DNA of 50,643 nt from Deltaproteobacteria bacterium (GTDB lineage Bacteria > Desulfobacterota > Desulfuromonadia > Geobacterales > Pseudopelobacteraceae). Below are positions 23,099 to 32,247 of this stretch, piece after piece (the first letter of the stretch is position 1; every line of letters starts with the position of its first letter). Location: positions 11,052 through 61,694 of the forward strand of contig JACPFJ010000015.1 in NCBI GenBank assembly GCA_016182975.1, in the 5' to 3' direction. Both the position numbers and the translations under genes were made by a program. The notes beneath the pieces were generated by a model. That model did not search any database, was not told the origin of the DNA, and saw only the letters and a list, made by a program, of their open reading frames with translations.

Positions 23099-24985
23099 AT
23101 GATGACCTATGAACAACAGTACGATGTGATTGTGGTGGGGGCCGGTCATGCCGGTTGCGAGGCGGCCCTAGCGGCTGCGCGCTTGGGTTGCGCCACGCTG
23201 CTCCTGACCATCAACCTCGATGCGGTTGCCTTGATGTCTTGCAACCCGGCCATCGGCGGCCTGGCCAAGGGGCATCTGGTCAAGGAGATCGACGCCCTGG
23301 GCGGCGAGATGGCCAGGAACATCGATGCCACCGGTATCCAGTTCCGCATCCTCAACACCCGCAAGGGCCCTGCCGTACGTGCGTCCCGCGCCCAGGCGGA
23401 CAAGCAGCTCTACCGCCTGCGCATGAAACGGGTGCTGGAGCACCAGGCGAACCTGCACCTCAAGCAGGGGGAGGTGACGGCGCTCTATCTCGAAGGCGAT
23501 GTTCTGCGTGGTGTGGACACCCGTTCCGGGATCCGCTTTCTGGGACGGACGGTGGTGCTGACCACCGGCACCTTCATGCGCGGGCTGATTCATATCGGCA
23601 TGACCAACTACCCCGGCGGTCGCGCCGGTGACCTTCCCTCAATCGGTCTCTCCGAACAGCTCGGGAGGCTCGGCTTCGAGATCGGCCGACTCAAGACCGG
23701 CACGCCGGCCCGTCTCGACAACAGGACAATCGACTTTGCCCGTCTGGAGGCACAGCACGGCGACGATCCGCCGGTGCCGTTCTCCTTTTCCACCACCCGC
23801 ATCACGATGCAGCAGGTGCCATGTCACATCGCCTACACCAATCCGCGTACGCACGAGATCATCCGTGCCGGACTCGACCGCTCTCCGCTCTATGCCGGTG
23901 TGATCGAGGGGGTGGGGCCACGCTACTGCCCCTCGATAGAGGACAAGGTGGTGCGGTTTCCGGACAAGGAGCGCCATCAGACCTTTATCGAGCCGGAGGG
24001 TCTGGAGACGGTCGAGGTCTACCCCAGCGGCATGTCCACATCACTGCCGATCGATGTGCAAATCGCCTTCTACCGGTCCATAGAGGGTCTGGAACGGGTG
24101 GAAATCATGCGTCCGGCCTACGCCATCGAGTACGACTACGTCAATCCGATCCAGCTGCATGCCTCACTGGAAACAAAGCTCATCCACAACCTCTACCACG
24201 CCGGTCAGATCAACGGCCCCTCCGGCTACGAGGAGGCCGCCGGCCAGGGCATTATGGCGGGCATCAACGCCGCCCTCCGGGTCAAGGGTCTAGAGCCGCT
24301 AGTCCTCGGCCGGGGCGAGGCCTACATCGGCGTGATGATCGATGACCTCGTTACCCTCGGCACGCGTGAGCCATACCGCATGTTCACCTCGCGGGCCGAG
24401 TTCCGCCTGCTGCTGAGGGAGGACAACGCCGACCTGCGACTGCGTGAAAAGGGGCATGCCATCGGACTTGTTCCGGAGCGCGATTACGCAGGTTTCCTGC
24501 GCAAACGCGAGATGATCGTGGCCGAGCAGCAACGCATCGCTACTACGCGACTTTCCATGGAGCCAGCCGAACGGGAATTGCTCGGCGTATTGGGCCTTGG
24601 AGAGATCCAGAAGGGCACGACGCTGGAGCAACTGCTCAGGCGACCCGAGGTCACCTATGCGGAGTTGGCGATGTTTGACGACGTTTCACGTGAAACACCG
24701 TCAGAGGTTTGGGAACAGGTGGAGATCCAGGTCAAGTACCACGGCTATATCGAGCGACAGCTGGAGCAGGTGGAGCGGTCCGGCAAGCTGGAGGTGGTCC
24801 GTCTGCCGCACGATATCGATTATGCTTCCATCAACGGTCTGACCGGCGAGGTGCGGGAGAAGCTCTCCAGAAACCGCCCGGATACCCTGGGGCAGGCCTC
24901 GCGTATCCCCGGAATAACCCCGGCGGCCATCTCCGTGCTGGCGATAGCTCTCAAGGCGAATGCCTGGAAAAGACACGAAGGGTGA
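23099..24985 (+). CDS. mnmG: tRNA uridine-5-carboxymethylaminomethyl modification enzyme MnmG
   Basis: 628 residues. It is the FAD-dependent partner of MnmE. The Rossmann motif [12 protein letters not shown] lies at 12-23. Conserved blocks [23 protein letters not shown] and LKTGTPARL follow. Two ATG codons are adjacent (23099 and 23102); either gives the family N terminus. A parS site lies inside the coding sequence at 24682-24697, encoding part of [12 protein letters not shown]. rsmG follows 19 bases after the stop. Confidence 0.97.
   Translation: MMTYEQQYDVIVVGAGHAGCEAALAAARLGCATLLLTINLDAVALMSCNPAIGGLAKGHLVKEIDALGGEMARNIDATGIQFRILNTRKGPAVRASRAQADKQLYRLRMKRVLEHQANLHLKQGEVTALYLEGDVLRGVDTRSGIRFLGRTVVLTTGTFMRGLIHIGMTNYPGGRAGDLPSIGLSEQLGRLGFEIGRLKTGTPARLDNRTIDFARLEAQHGDDPPVPFSFSTTRITMQQVPCHIAYTNPRTHEIIRAGLDRSPLYAGVIEGVGPRYCPSIEDKVVRFPDKERHQTFIEPEGLETVEVYPSGMSTSLPIDVQIAFYRSIEGLERVEIMRPAYAIEYDYVNPIQLHASLETKLIHNLYHAGQINGPSGYEEAAGQGIMAGINAALRVKGLEPLVLGRGEAYIGVMIDDLVTLGTREPYRMFTSRAEFRLLLREDNADLRLREKGHAIGLVPERDYAGFLRKREMIVAEQQRIATTRLSMEPAERELLGVLGLGEIQKGTTLEQLLRRPEVTYAELAMFDDVSRETPSEVWEQVEIQVKYHGYIERQLEQVERSGKLEVVRLPHDIDYASINGLTGEVREKLSRNRPDTLGQASRIPGITPAAISVLAIALKANAWKRHEG
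24682..24697. promoter_or_regulatory. parS: parS centromere site 2, inside mnmG
   Basis: CGTTTCACGTGAAACA is the exact reverse complement of the site at 23063-23078, so the two are identical 16-mers in opposite orientation about 1.6 kb apart. Confidence 0.9.
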
Positions 24986-25004
24986 ATCCTGTGGGGGAGG
25001 GGCT

Positions 25005-25658
25005 GTGATTCGGCACGCGCTGGAGCAAGGTATGCGGGAGATGGGCATGACGGTTTCCGAGCAAGACATCCGGGCCTTCGAGCTATTTGCTGCCGAGCTG
25101 AAAAAATGGAACCGCCGCATCAATCTCACAGCGATAACGGCCGATGACGAGATCGCAGTGAAGCACATCATCGACTCGCTAGTGCTTGCAGGCTACGTAA
25201 ACGACGGCGAGAACGTGCTGGATATAGGATCGGGAGCTGGGGTGCCGTCTATACCACTGAAGATCGTCAGACCTCTGGTCCGGGTAACCTCCGTTGATGC
25301 GATCGGAAAGAAGATCCTCTTTCAGCGCCATGTGGCCAGACTGTTGGGCTTGTGCGGCTTCGAGGCTCTGCATGCCCGGGTGGAGAGTCTGCGGAAAACC
25401 CATGCCCGGAGTTTCGATGTGATAACCTCACGCGCCTTTTCGCGGCTTGAGCAGTTTGTTGCCCTGGCGAGCCCGCTGCTTGCGGAGGGGGGGCGCATGA
25501 TCGCCATGAAGGGGCCGGCTGCCCGTGAAGGGATGGAGGAGAGCGGGGAGTGCCTGCGGAGTCTCGGATTTGAAGTCTCTGCCGTGCACGCCTATCGGTT
25601 GCCGCTTAACAGGGGAGAGCGGAACCTGATCATCATCAGGCCGCGCGAATCAACCTGA
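25005..25658 (+). CDS. rsmG: 16S rRNA 7-methylguanosine-527 methyltransferase RsmG
   Basis: 217 residues from a GTG at 25005, chosen because GGAGGGG lies just upstream; a longer frame from 24960 would overlap mnmG. SAM is bound by [14 protein letters not shown] (72-85), and the RsmG blocks NLTAI (40-44) and KHIIDSL (53-59) are present. The Soj/ParA and ParB genes that commonly follow rsmG are not found here. Confidence 0.95.
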   Translation: MIRHALEQGMREMGMTVSEQDIRAFELFAAELKKWNRRINLTAITADDEIAVKHIIDSLVLAGYVNDGENVLDIGSGAGVPSIPLKIVRPLVRVTSVDAIGKKILFQRHVARLLGLCGFEALHARVESLRKTHARSFDVITSRAFSRLEQFVALASPLLAEGGRMIAMKGPAAREGMEESGECLRSLGFEVSAVHAYRLPLNRGERNLIIIRPREST

Positions 25659-25884
25659 AACGGGCATTTTGGGCTGCTTTGAAAAATCGCTTCTGAGCTG
25701 TTTTTCGGCCACGGGCCTGGCCGTGATATGCTTCGAGGGGTACGGTGTCTCCTGGCTAAAATTTCGGCGTTTTGCGCGGTAAGGCCGATAAAACGCGGGT
25801 TTTACACCAGAATGAAGTTGCAGAGCAGCTGAAACTGCACTAAAGTGTAAATGATGGCGATTGTTTCAGGCAGGGAGGCGGGCT
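25659..25884. other. Intergenic gap with nested inverted repeats
   Basis: GCGTTTT (25767-25773) pairs with AAAACGC (25790-25796), followed by a short T-run, a possible weak terminator of the rsmG transcript. TTTACAC (25801-25807) pairs with GTGTAAA (25845-25851) around an inner TGCAG/CTGCA pair. This second structure lies 33 bases before the lipoprotein start and could be an operator or leader hairpin. No gene seen. Confidence 0.4.
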
Positions 25885-26610
25885 ATGAAAAAGCTCATCT
25901 GTATTTTGATTATTTCAGCACATGTTTTTGCCTGCGCAACCTACGAGCAGCGGGCGGTGTCGTTCAGGCCGCCACAGGATTACGGCAACTACCAGGATGT
26001 CACCGGCTTGAAAGTTGGGGCAGAAGCCTATGCCGACCGGAAAGAGGCTGAAGATGCGTTCGGGTTCGATATCGGCGCTGCAGGATTGCTGCCGGTCCAG
26101 GTGGTCATGGAAAACAAGAGTGGCCAGAGGGTGGAGGTTGTCACCGGGCAGACCTTTCTGATCGATGATGCCAACCGCTACTGGAAAATACTCTCAACCA
26201 GAGAGGCGGTTGAGCGGGTTGAGAAGGCGACCCAGGCCGGCGCAATCGGCAGCGGTGCAGGAAAGGGCGCCATGTACGGTGCGGCCGTAGGATCGCTGCT
26301 GGGATTGGCGCTGGGAATCGTCTCCGGGCGCAATGCCGGGGGTGCGGCCCTGAAGGGAGGCGTGCTAGGTGCGGCAGGCGGCGCGGTGATCGGCGGCGCA
26401 TCAAAGTCCGGCGAGGAGCGGGAGAGGGAGTACAGGATCGCCGATGACGTTCGTGAGAAAGGGGTGGAAGGAAAGACCATACCTCCCGATGCCTTGGCGA
26501 GCGGCTTCATCTTTTTTCCCGGCGAAGCGACTAGTGCCAAGGAGCTGCGTCTGCAGGTACGGCTGCGTGAGACCGGCAGGGTCCATACCCTCAATCTGAA
26601 GCTGAAATAG
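25885..26610 (+). CDS. Glycine-zipper outer-envelope lipoprotein of unknown function
   Basis: 241 residues from the ATG at 25885, which has GGGAGGCGGG upstream. The N terminus MKKLICILIISAHVFAC is a lipoprotein signal with lipobox VFAC (Cys17). A Gly/Ala-rich segment at about 125-175 (GAMYGAAVGSLLGLALGI and GGVLGAAGGAVIGGASKSG) has the glycine-zipper spacing of membrane-inserting or oligomerising lipoproteins. The rest is predicted beta-rich, ending in a likely Ig-like strand set. It is followed by ybgC one base after its stop. Confidence 0.75.
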   Translation: MKKLICILIISAHVFACATYEQRAVSFRPPQDYGNYQDVTGLKVGAEAYADRKEAEDAFGFDIGAAGLLPVQVVMENKSGQRVEVVTGQTFLIDDANRYWKILSTREAVERVEKATQAGAIGSGAGKGAMYGAAVGSLLGLALGIVSGRNAGGAALKGGVLGAAGGAVIGGASKSGEEREREYRIADDVREKGVEGKTIPPDALASGFIFFPGEATSAKELRLQVRLRETGRVHTLNLKLK

Positions 26611-26611
26611 G

Positions 26612-26998
26612 ATGGACGTACGCATCTATTATGAGGATACGGATGCCGCAGGCGTGGTGTATCATGCCAACTATCTGAAATATTTCGAGCGCGCCCGCAC
26701 AGAGTACCTTCGTTCACGGGGGCTTTCCGTCCTCTCGCTTGCAGCGAAGGGCTTTGTCTTTCCTGTGGTGCGAATGGAAATCGACTTCAAGGCTCCGGCT
26801 CTGCATGACGACCTCCTTTCCATCACCACCCTGCCGGAAAAGGTATGCGGTTCCTCGTTTACCCTGCGACAGCAGGCGCTGAGGCCGTCAGACGGCAGGG
26901 TGCTGGTGGATGCGCTGGTAACGCTGGCCTGTGTAAGCCCCGCACTCAAGGCCAGGCGCATCCCTGCCGAGGTCAGGCAGGTGCTGGAAGCGAAATGA
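26612..26998 (+). CDS. ybgC: Acyl-CoA thioesterase of the YbgC/4-hydroxybenzoyl-CoA type
   Basis: 128 residues, a single hotdog domain. The active-site motif YYEDTDAAGVVYHANY gives the catalytic Asp11 and the conserved Tyr17-His18. YbgC enzymes hydrolyse short or medium acyl-CoA and are linked with the Tol-Pal system in some bacteria, but no tol genes are present here. The stop overlaps the mqnC start by four bases (ATGA). Confidence 0.88.
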   Translation: MDVRIYYEDTDAAGVVYHANYLKYFERARTEYLRSRGLSVLSLAAKGFVFPVVRMEIDFKAPALHDDLLSITTLPEKVCGSSFTLRQQALRPSDGRVLVDALVTLACVSPALKARRIPAEVRQVLEAK

Positions 26999-28068
26999 TC
27001 GTGAGCACTTATCCGGATAACGCGGCTGCCGGTCACTGCATCGGGCGGGAAGAGGCCCTTGATCTGCTCCTGAATGCGGACCTGCATTCCATGGGAATGA
27101 AAGCCGACAGAATACGTCGCAACCTGCATCCGGAAAACGTGGTCTCCTTCGTGGTGGACCGCAACGTCAACTACACGAATATCTGCGATTCAAGATGCGC
27201 CTTCTGTGCCTTTTACCGCGACAAGGGGGCCGATGACGCCTATGTCTTAAGGCGGGAGGAAATTTTCGCAAAAATCGCCGAACTGGTCGCGCACGGTGGT
27301 ACCCAGCTGCTCATGCAGGGGGGGCTCAATCCCGACCTGAAGATCGGCTTCTTCGAAGAATTGTTCCGGGAGATCAAGGCGCGTTTTCCCACGATCCAGA
27401 ACCATTCCCTCTCACCGGCCGAGGTTGTCAGCATCGCCACGAATTCCGACCTGACGCTGGACGAGACCCTGCTGCGGCTGAAGGGCGCCGGCCTCGACTC
27501 GATCCCCGGCGGCGGGGCGGAGATACTGGTCGACGAGGTGCGCGCCGGCATCTCTCCCAAGAAGATCGGCTGGCGCCGGTGGGCCGATGTCATGCTCAAG
27601 GCAGCGGCGCTCGGCATGCCCACCACGGCCACAATGATGTTCGGCAGCCGCGAGAAGCCGGAGGACATCGTGGAACACCTCTTCCGGGTGCGCGAACTTC
27701 AGGCCGCCGGTGCTTCGTTCACCGCCTTCATCCCCTGGACATATCAGCCGGGAAATACGGAACTGGGCGGCACATCCGCCAGCGGTGTCGAGTACCTCAA
27801 GGTGCTGGCGCTGTCGCGCATCGTTCTTGACAACATCCCCAACCTCCAGGCCAGCTGGGTTACCCAGGGTGGAAAGATGGCCCAGGTTGCGCTCTTTTTC
27901 GGGGCTAACGACCTGGGGGGCACCATGCTTGAGGAGAACGTCGTGGCGGCTGCCGGGTGCAGCTTCCGCATGTCCCGCGACGAGATGATCGCCCTTATCC
28001 GGGGGGCCGGATTCCGGGCGGTTCAGCGCACCACAACATACCGCATCGTCAGGGAGTTTCCGCTTTGA
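26995..28068 (+). CDS. mqnC: Cyclic dehypoxanthinyl futalosine synthase (radical SAM)
   Basis: 357 residues. It cyclises dehypoxanthinyl futalosine in the futalosine route to menaquinone. The [4Fe-4S] cysteines C64, C68 and C71 are in NICDSRCAFCAFYR. The block SIPGGGAEIL and the segment TTATMMFGS point to MqnC rather than MqnE. The ATG overlaps the ybgC stop, and the stop overlaps the exonuclease start. It indicates a menaquinone-respiring anaerobe. Other mqn genes are outside the window. Confidence 0.9.
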   Translation: MIVSTYPDNAAAGHCIGREEALDLLLNADLHSMGMKADRIRRNLHPENVVSFVVDRNVNYTNICDSRCAFCAFYRDKGADDAYVLRREEIFAKIAELVAHGGTQLLMQGGLNPDLKIGFFEELFREIKARFPTIQNHSLSPAEVVSIATNSDLTLDETLLRLKGAGLDSIPGGGAEILVDEVRAGISPKKIGWRRWADVMLKAAALGMPTTATMMFGSREKPEDIVEHLFRVRELQAAGASFTAFIPWTYQPGNTELGGTSASGVEYLKVLALSRIVLDNIPNLQASWVTQGGKMAQVALFFGANDLGGTMLEENVVAAAGCSFRMSRDEMIALIRGAGFRAVQRTTTYRIVREFPL

Positions 28069-29222
28069 CCTCACATAATCGGCAGGCCGCAGCTTGCGAA
28101 ATCATAACAGATGCAGGACGCTTGTCCGAAGTTGCCTCCATGCTTGGCCGGGAGACGGAGGTTGCCGTCGACCTGGAGATGGATTCGCTCCATCACTATC
28201 GGGAAAAGGTCTGCCTGATCCAGGTATCGACCCGCAGCGAGAGCTGGCTTATCGACCCGTTGGCGTTTAAGGACCTGTCACCCCTGGCGGTGCCTCTGGC
28301 GGATCCACATATCCGCACGGTGCTGCACGGGGCCGATTACGATATCCGTTCCCTGCACCGGGATTTCGGCATCGAGGTGAACAGCCTCTTTGACACCATG
28401 CTTGCCGCCCGTTTTCTGGGCATCACCGAGTTCGGCCTGGCCGCCCTGCTCAAGGCGCGTTTCGCTGTCGAGCTGAACAAAAAATACCAGAAGGCAGATT
28501 GGAGCAAACGGCCGCTAAGCCCGGAGATGTGCGCCTACGCAACGGCTGATACGGCCTATCTCCTCCCGCTTTACGACCAGATCCGCAATGAGCTGACGGA
28601 AAAGGGGCGTCTCTCCTGGCTGGAAGAAGAATGCCGCCTGGTGTGCCGCGCCCGCGTGACGGAGAAGGAGGGGCCGCTGTTCCTCTCCTGCAAGGGGGCG
28701 GGGAAGCTGAAGGGACGCGCCCTCGCCATCCTGGAAGAACTCCTGCGGTTACGCGACCGCCAGGCCAGGGATCTGGACCGTCCGGCATTCAAGGTGATTT
28801 CCGCCGAGACGCTCCTGGAAGTGGCGGAGAAGAGGCCGCGAAACCTGAACGAACTGGCCGCAGTCAAGGGGATGACGCCGGGGCAGATCCACCGCTATGG
28901 CGAAGGTATCCTGGCGGCCATCGCCACGGCTTTGGCCCTGCCCGAGGACGAGCTGCCGCGCTTTCCCCGGAAACTTCGTGAAGAACCGGCCGATGGCGCC
29001 AAGGAGCGACTGAAGCGGCTCAAGCGCTGGCGCGAACATAAAAGCGCCGGTCTCGGACTGGAACCGGGTGTGGTGGCGCCCAACTGGCTGCTGGAGGCGA
29101 TCGCGGATGCGGAGCTCGCTTCCATCGCCGCATTGGACGGCATAGCCGGAATGCGGGAGTGGCAGAAGCAGCTTTACGGGGAAGAGATTGTCGCCATTGC
29201 CGCCGAGGGGCTTTCGGGATAG
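28065..29222 (+). CDS. rnd: RNase D-like 3'-5' exonuclease with HRDC domain
   Basis: 385 residues from a TTG at 28065 overlapping the mqnC stop; an AGGGAG lies upstream, and the next ATG would remove residues close to motif I. The DEDDy exonuclease has ExoI VAVDLEMDSL (D36, E38), ExoII HGADYDIRSLH (about 92-102) and ExoIII YATADTAYLLPLY. An HRDC-type helical domain follows at about 205-285. It would trim RNA 3' ends, for example of tRNA precursors. Confidence 0.9.
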   Translation: MTSHNRQAAACEIITDAGRLSEVASMLGRETEVAVDLEMDSLHHYREKVCLIQVSTRSESWLIDPLAFKDLSPLAVPLADPHIRTVLHGADYDIRSLHRDFGIEVNSLFDTMLAARFLGITEFGLAALLKARFAVELNKKYQKADWSKRPLSPEMCAYATADTAYLLPLYDQIRNELTEKGRLSWLEEECRLVCRARVTEKEGPLFLSCKGAGKLKGRALAILEELLRLRDRQARDLDRPAFKVISAETLLEVAEKRPRNLNELAAVKGMTPGQIHRYGEGILAAIATALALPEDELPRFPRKLREEPADGAKERLKRLKRWREHKSAGLGLEPGVVAPNWLLEAIADAELASIAALDGIAGMREWQKQLYGEEIVAIAAEGLSG

Positions 29223-29229
29223 ATTGAGT

Positions 29230-29278
29230 GGGCGGTCCTCGTGGCCGCCCGATTCAGGGCATCCGCAGCGGGGTGCCC
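29230..29278 (+). promoter_or_regulatory. Tandem hairpins between rnd and arnC
   Basis: Stem 1 is GGGCGG/CCGCCC (29230-29235 with 29245-29250). Stem 2 is GGGCATCC/GGGTGCCC (29257-29264 with 29271-29278), with one G-T pair. No T-run follows; the GGAGGG ribosome site of arnC begins two bases later. They may attenuate readthrough or shield the ribosome site. Confidence 0.45.
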
Positions 29279-29295
29279 TTGGAGGGAAAACCGTC

Positions 29296-30234
29296 ATGCA
29301 GACGCCCTACCTGAGTATCGTCATACCGGTCTACAACGAGGAGGCAAACCTCCGTCCGCTGTTCGACCGGCTCTATCCGGTCATGCTGGGGACCGGCCGA
29401 CCGTTCGAGATCATCTTCACCGACGACGGCTCCCGGGACCGGTCGCTCGCGATCCTGAAAGATCTCGCCTCGAATCAACCCGAGGTGCGGGTGGTTGAGT
29501 TCAACGGCAACTTCGGCCAGCACATGGCAATCCTGGCGGCCTTCGAGATGTCGCGGGGCGAGATCGTCGTCACCCTGGATGCCGATCTGCAAAACCCGCC
29601 GGAGGAGATACCGAAGCTGGTCCGGAAAATGGAAGAGGGGTGCGACGTGGTAGGGAGCATCCGCCAGAAGCGGCAGGACACGCTATTCCGCAGGGTTGCC
29701 TCGCGCATCGTCAACATCACCACCAACAAGATCACCGGCATGCAGATGAGCGACTACGGCTGCATGCTGCGCGCCTACAACCGCAACATCGTCGATAACA
29801 TCAATCGCTGCCGGGAGACCACCACCTTCATCCCGGCCCTCGCCCAGACCTTCGCCGCCAATCCGTGCGAAGTGGAGGTTGTCCACGCCGAACGGGCCGA
29901 GGGAGAGAGCAAGTATTCTCTCTACAGGCTGATTCGGCTCAACTTCGACCTGATGACCGGCTTTTCGGTGGTGCCGCTGCAACTGTTCGCCCTGCTCGGA
30001 ATATTTACCTCGGTGCTATCTCTGGTATTCGCCCTGTTTCTGCTGATCCGGCGCTTCATCGTCGGCGCCGAGGTGGAGGGGGTCTTCACCCTCTTCGCCA
30101 TCCTGTTCTTCTTCATCGGCATCATCATCCTGGGGATCGGCATCGTCGGCGAGTACGTGGGGAGGATCTACCAGGAGGTGCGCAAGAGGCCGAGGTTTGT
30201 GGTCAGGAGGACATACGGCTTTGAAGAACAATAA
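29296..30234 (+). CDS. arnC: Polyprenyl-phosphate glycosyltransferase, ArnC type
   Basis: 312 residues. The GT2 domain has the nucleotide-sugar motifs DDGS (43-46) and DADLQNPPEE (95-104), and the block SDYGCMLRAYNR is typical of ArnC. Two C-terminal membrane segments (about 232-257 and 263-285) anchor it in the inner membrane. The expected reaction is transfer of 4-deoxy-4-formamido-L-arabinose to undecaprenyl phosphate. ATG 29296 has GGAGGG upstream. The end overlaps the formyltransferase start by 14 bases. Substrate is inferred from the neighbours. Confidence 0.85.
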   Translation: MQTPYLSIVIPVYNEEANLRPLFDRLYPVMLGTGRPFEIIFTDDGSRDRSLAILKDLASNQPEVRVVEFNGNFGQHMAILAAFEMSRGEIVVTLDADLQNPPEEIPKLVRKMEEGCDVVGSIRQKRQDTLFRRVASRIVNITTNKITGMQMSDYGCMLRAYNRNIVDNINRCRETTTFIPALAQTFAANPCEVEVVHAERAEGESKYSLYRLIRLNFDLMTGFSVVPLQLFALLGIFTSVLSLVFALFLLIRRFIVGAEVEGVFTLFAILFFFIGIIILGIGIVGEYVGRIYQEVRKRPRFVVRRTYGFEEQ

Positions 30235-31135
30235 ACTGGTCGTCTGCGCCTACCACAACGTCGGCTATCGCTGCATCGAGGAGCTATTGCGCCAGGGGGC
30301 GGAGATTGCGCTGATCTTCACGCACGAGGATTCGCCCACTGAGCGGATCTGGTTCTCGTCGGTGCGGGAGCTGGCCGAAAAAAACGGCATACCGTACCTG
30401 ACCACCGATATCAATGAGCCGGAGAACGTGAAACGGGTGCGTGACATCGCCCCGGACTTCATCTTCTCCTTCTACTACCGCAACATGATCAGACCTGTGG
30501 TGCTGGAGATCCCCGGGCAAGGGGCGCTCAACCTGCACGGTTCCTGGCTCCCCAAATACCGCGGACGGGTGCCGGTCAACTGGGCCGTGATCAACGGCGA
30601 GACCGAGACCGGCGCCACCCTGCACTACATGGTGGAGAAGCCGGACGCCGGCGATATCGTCGACCAGGAGAAAGTCGAGATTGCCTTCAGCGACACCGCC
30701 CATGACGTGTTCCACAAGGTGACCGATGCCGCGGTGGCGGTCATCGCCCGTGCCTGGCCGCTCTTGCGGGATGGAAAGGGGGCGCGAACCCCCATGGACC
30801 TGTCCGCGGGGAGCTACTTCGGCGGCCGCAAACCGGCCGATGGACTGATCGACTGGACGAAGGGCGCGGTTGAGATCTACAACCTGGTGCGCGGCGTGAC
30901 CCACCCCTACCCCGGCGCCTTCACATTTATTGGCGGCAAAAAGGTCGTTATCTGGCAGGCCTGGCCGGTTGAGGGTGATGGCGAGCCGGGACGGATAATG
31001 TCGCAGAGTCCCTTGCTGGTCGGCACTGGTAAAGGTTTGCTGGAGATCAAATCGCTGCAGGTTGAAGGGGAAGCAGAGATTGCTGGAGCCGCATTTATTG
31101 AAAAGAAGACGCCGGCAGCACCAAGGTTCGAATAA
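30221..31135 (+). CDS. arnA-N: UDP-4-amino-4-deoxy-L-arabinose formyltransferase (ArnA N-terminal half)
   Basis: 304 residues from a TTG at 30221 with AGGAGG upstream. It is homologous to the N-terminal domain of E. coli ArnA: catalytic Asn104 and His106 in LNLHGSWLPKYRG, and Asp142 in PDAGDIVDQE. It uses 10-formyltetrahydrofolate to formylate UDP-L-Ara4N. It is a separate protein from the decarboxylase that follows 68 bases later. It overlaps arnC by 14 bases. Confidence 0.85.
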   Translation: MKNNKLVVCAYHNVGYRCIEELLRQGAEIALIFTHEDSPTERIWFSSVRELAEKNGIPYLTTDINEPENVKRVRDIAPDFIFSFYYRNMIRPVVLEIPGQGALNLHGSWLPKYRGRVPVNWAVINGETETGATLHYMVEKPDAGDIVDQEKVEIAFSDTAHDVFHKVTDAAVAVIARAWPLLRDGKGARTPMDLSAGSYFGGRKPADGLIDWTKGAVEIYNLVRGVTHPYPGAFTFIGGKKVVIWQAWPVEGDGEPGRIMSQSPLLVGTGKGLLEIKSLQVEGEAEIAGAAFIEKKTPAAPRFE

Positions 31136-31203
31136 AAAAACCAACCGGCTTCGAGAACGGCGCAGACGGCCCGTTGTCGGTGCCGCATAACAAAGGAGAG
31201 ACG

Positions 31204-32244
31204 ATGAAAGTACTCATATTAGGCGTCAACGGCTTTATCGGCAATGCCCTTACCCACCGCATCCTCACCACCACCGACTGGGAGGTCTTCGGACTGGACA
31301 TGGCCTGCGACAAGCTGGAGCGTTCCCTGGGCGACCCCCGTTTCAACTTCCTGGAGGGGGACATCACCATCAACAAGGAATGGATCGAGTACAACATCAA
31401 GAAGTGCGACGTTGTCCTGCCGCTCGTTGCCATCGCCACGCCGGTCACCTATGTCAAGGACCCGCTGCGGGTCTTCGAGCTGGATTTCGAGGAGAACCTC
31501 AAGATCATCCGCTCCTGCCACAAGTACAAGAAAAGGGTGATCTTCCCCTCCACCTCCGAGGTCTACGGCATGAGTCCCGACGGGGAGTTCGACGAGGACA
31601 GCTCGCCGCTGGTGCTGGGACCGATCGCCAAGGAGCGCTGGATCTACTCCTGCGCCAAGCAGATGCTCGACCGGGTCATCTACGCCTACGGCATGCACGA
31701 GGGGCTGCGCTTCACCCTCTTCCGCCCCTTCAACTGGATCGGCCCAAAACTGGACAGCATCCACACCGCCAAGGAGGGGAGCTCGCGCGTCCTGACCCAG
31801 TTCCTCTACAGCATCCTGGCCGGGGAGCCGATCCAACTGGTGGATGGCGGCAACCAGCGCCGCTCCTTCACCTTCATCGAGGACGGCATCGACTGCCTGA
31901 TGCGGATCATCGCCAATGAGAACGGTTGCGCCGACGGCCGGATCTTCAACATCGGCAATCCGAAGAACGACCTGTCGGTCAAGGAGTTGGCCCACAAGCT
32001 GCGCACAATGGTAGCGGAGTTCCCCTTATACCGGGAGAAGGCCGAAAATTGCCGGATCGTGGAGACCTCTTCAGACCAGTTCTACGGCAAGGGGTACCAG
32101 GACATGCTGACCCGCGTCCCCTCTGTGCGGCGGGCCAAGGAGTGCCTGGGATGGGAACCGGTGACGTGCATCGACGACGCGCTCAGGCGGACGCTGGAGT
32201 TCTACCTGGTGGACGAGCGGGAGAAGCTGTCGGAATTCCTGTAG
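31204..32244 (+). CDS. arnA-C: UDP-glucuronate oxidative decarboxylase (ArnA C-terminal half)
   Basis: 346 residues, a short-chain dehydrogenase fold. The NAD loop is GVNGFIGNAL (7-16). STSEVYG (116-122) supplies the Ser118/Glu119 pair expected of ArnA decarboxylases, Tyr148 and Lys152 form YxxxK, and PSVRRAK near residue 310 has the conserved arginine. It would oxidise and decarboxylate UDP-glucuronic acid to the 4-keto pentose that an aminotransferase (ArnB, not seen here) converts to UDP-L-Ara4N. GGAGAG precedes the ATG. gspH starts 3 bases after its stop. Confidence 0.85.
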   Translation: MKVLILGVNGFIGNALTHRILTTTDWEVFGLDMACDKLERSLGDPRFNFLEGDITINKEWIEYNIKKCDVVLPLVAIATPVTYVKDPLRVFELDFEENLKIIRSCHKYKKRVIFPSTSEVYGMSPDGEFDEDSSPLVLGPIAKERWIYSCAKQMLDRVIYAYGMHEGLRFTLFRPFNWIGPKLDSIHTAKEGSSRVLTQFLYSILAGEPIQLVDGGNQRRSFTFIEDGIDCLMRIIANENGCADGRIFNIGNPKNDLSVKELAHKLRTMVAEFPLYREKAENCRIVETSSDQFYGKGYQDMLTRVPSVRRAKECLGWEPVTCIDDALRRTLEFYLVDEREKLSEFL

Positions 32245-32247
32245 CTA

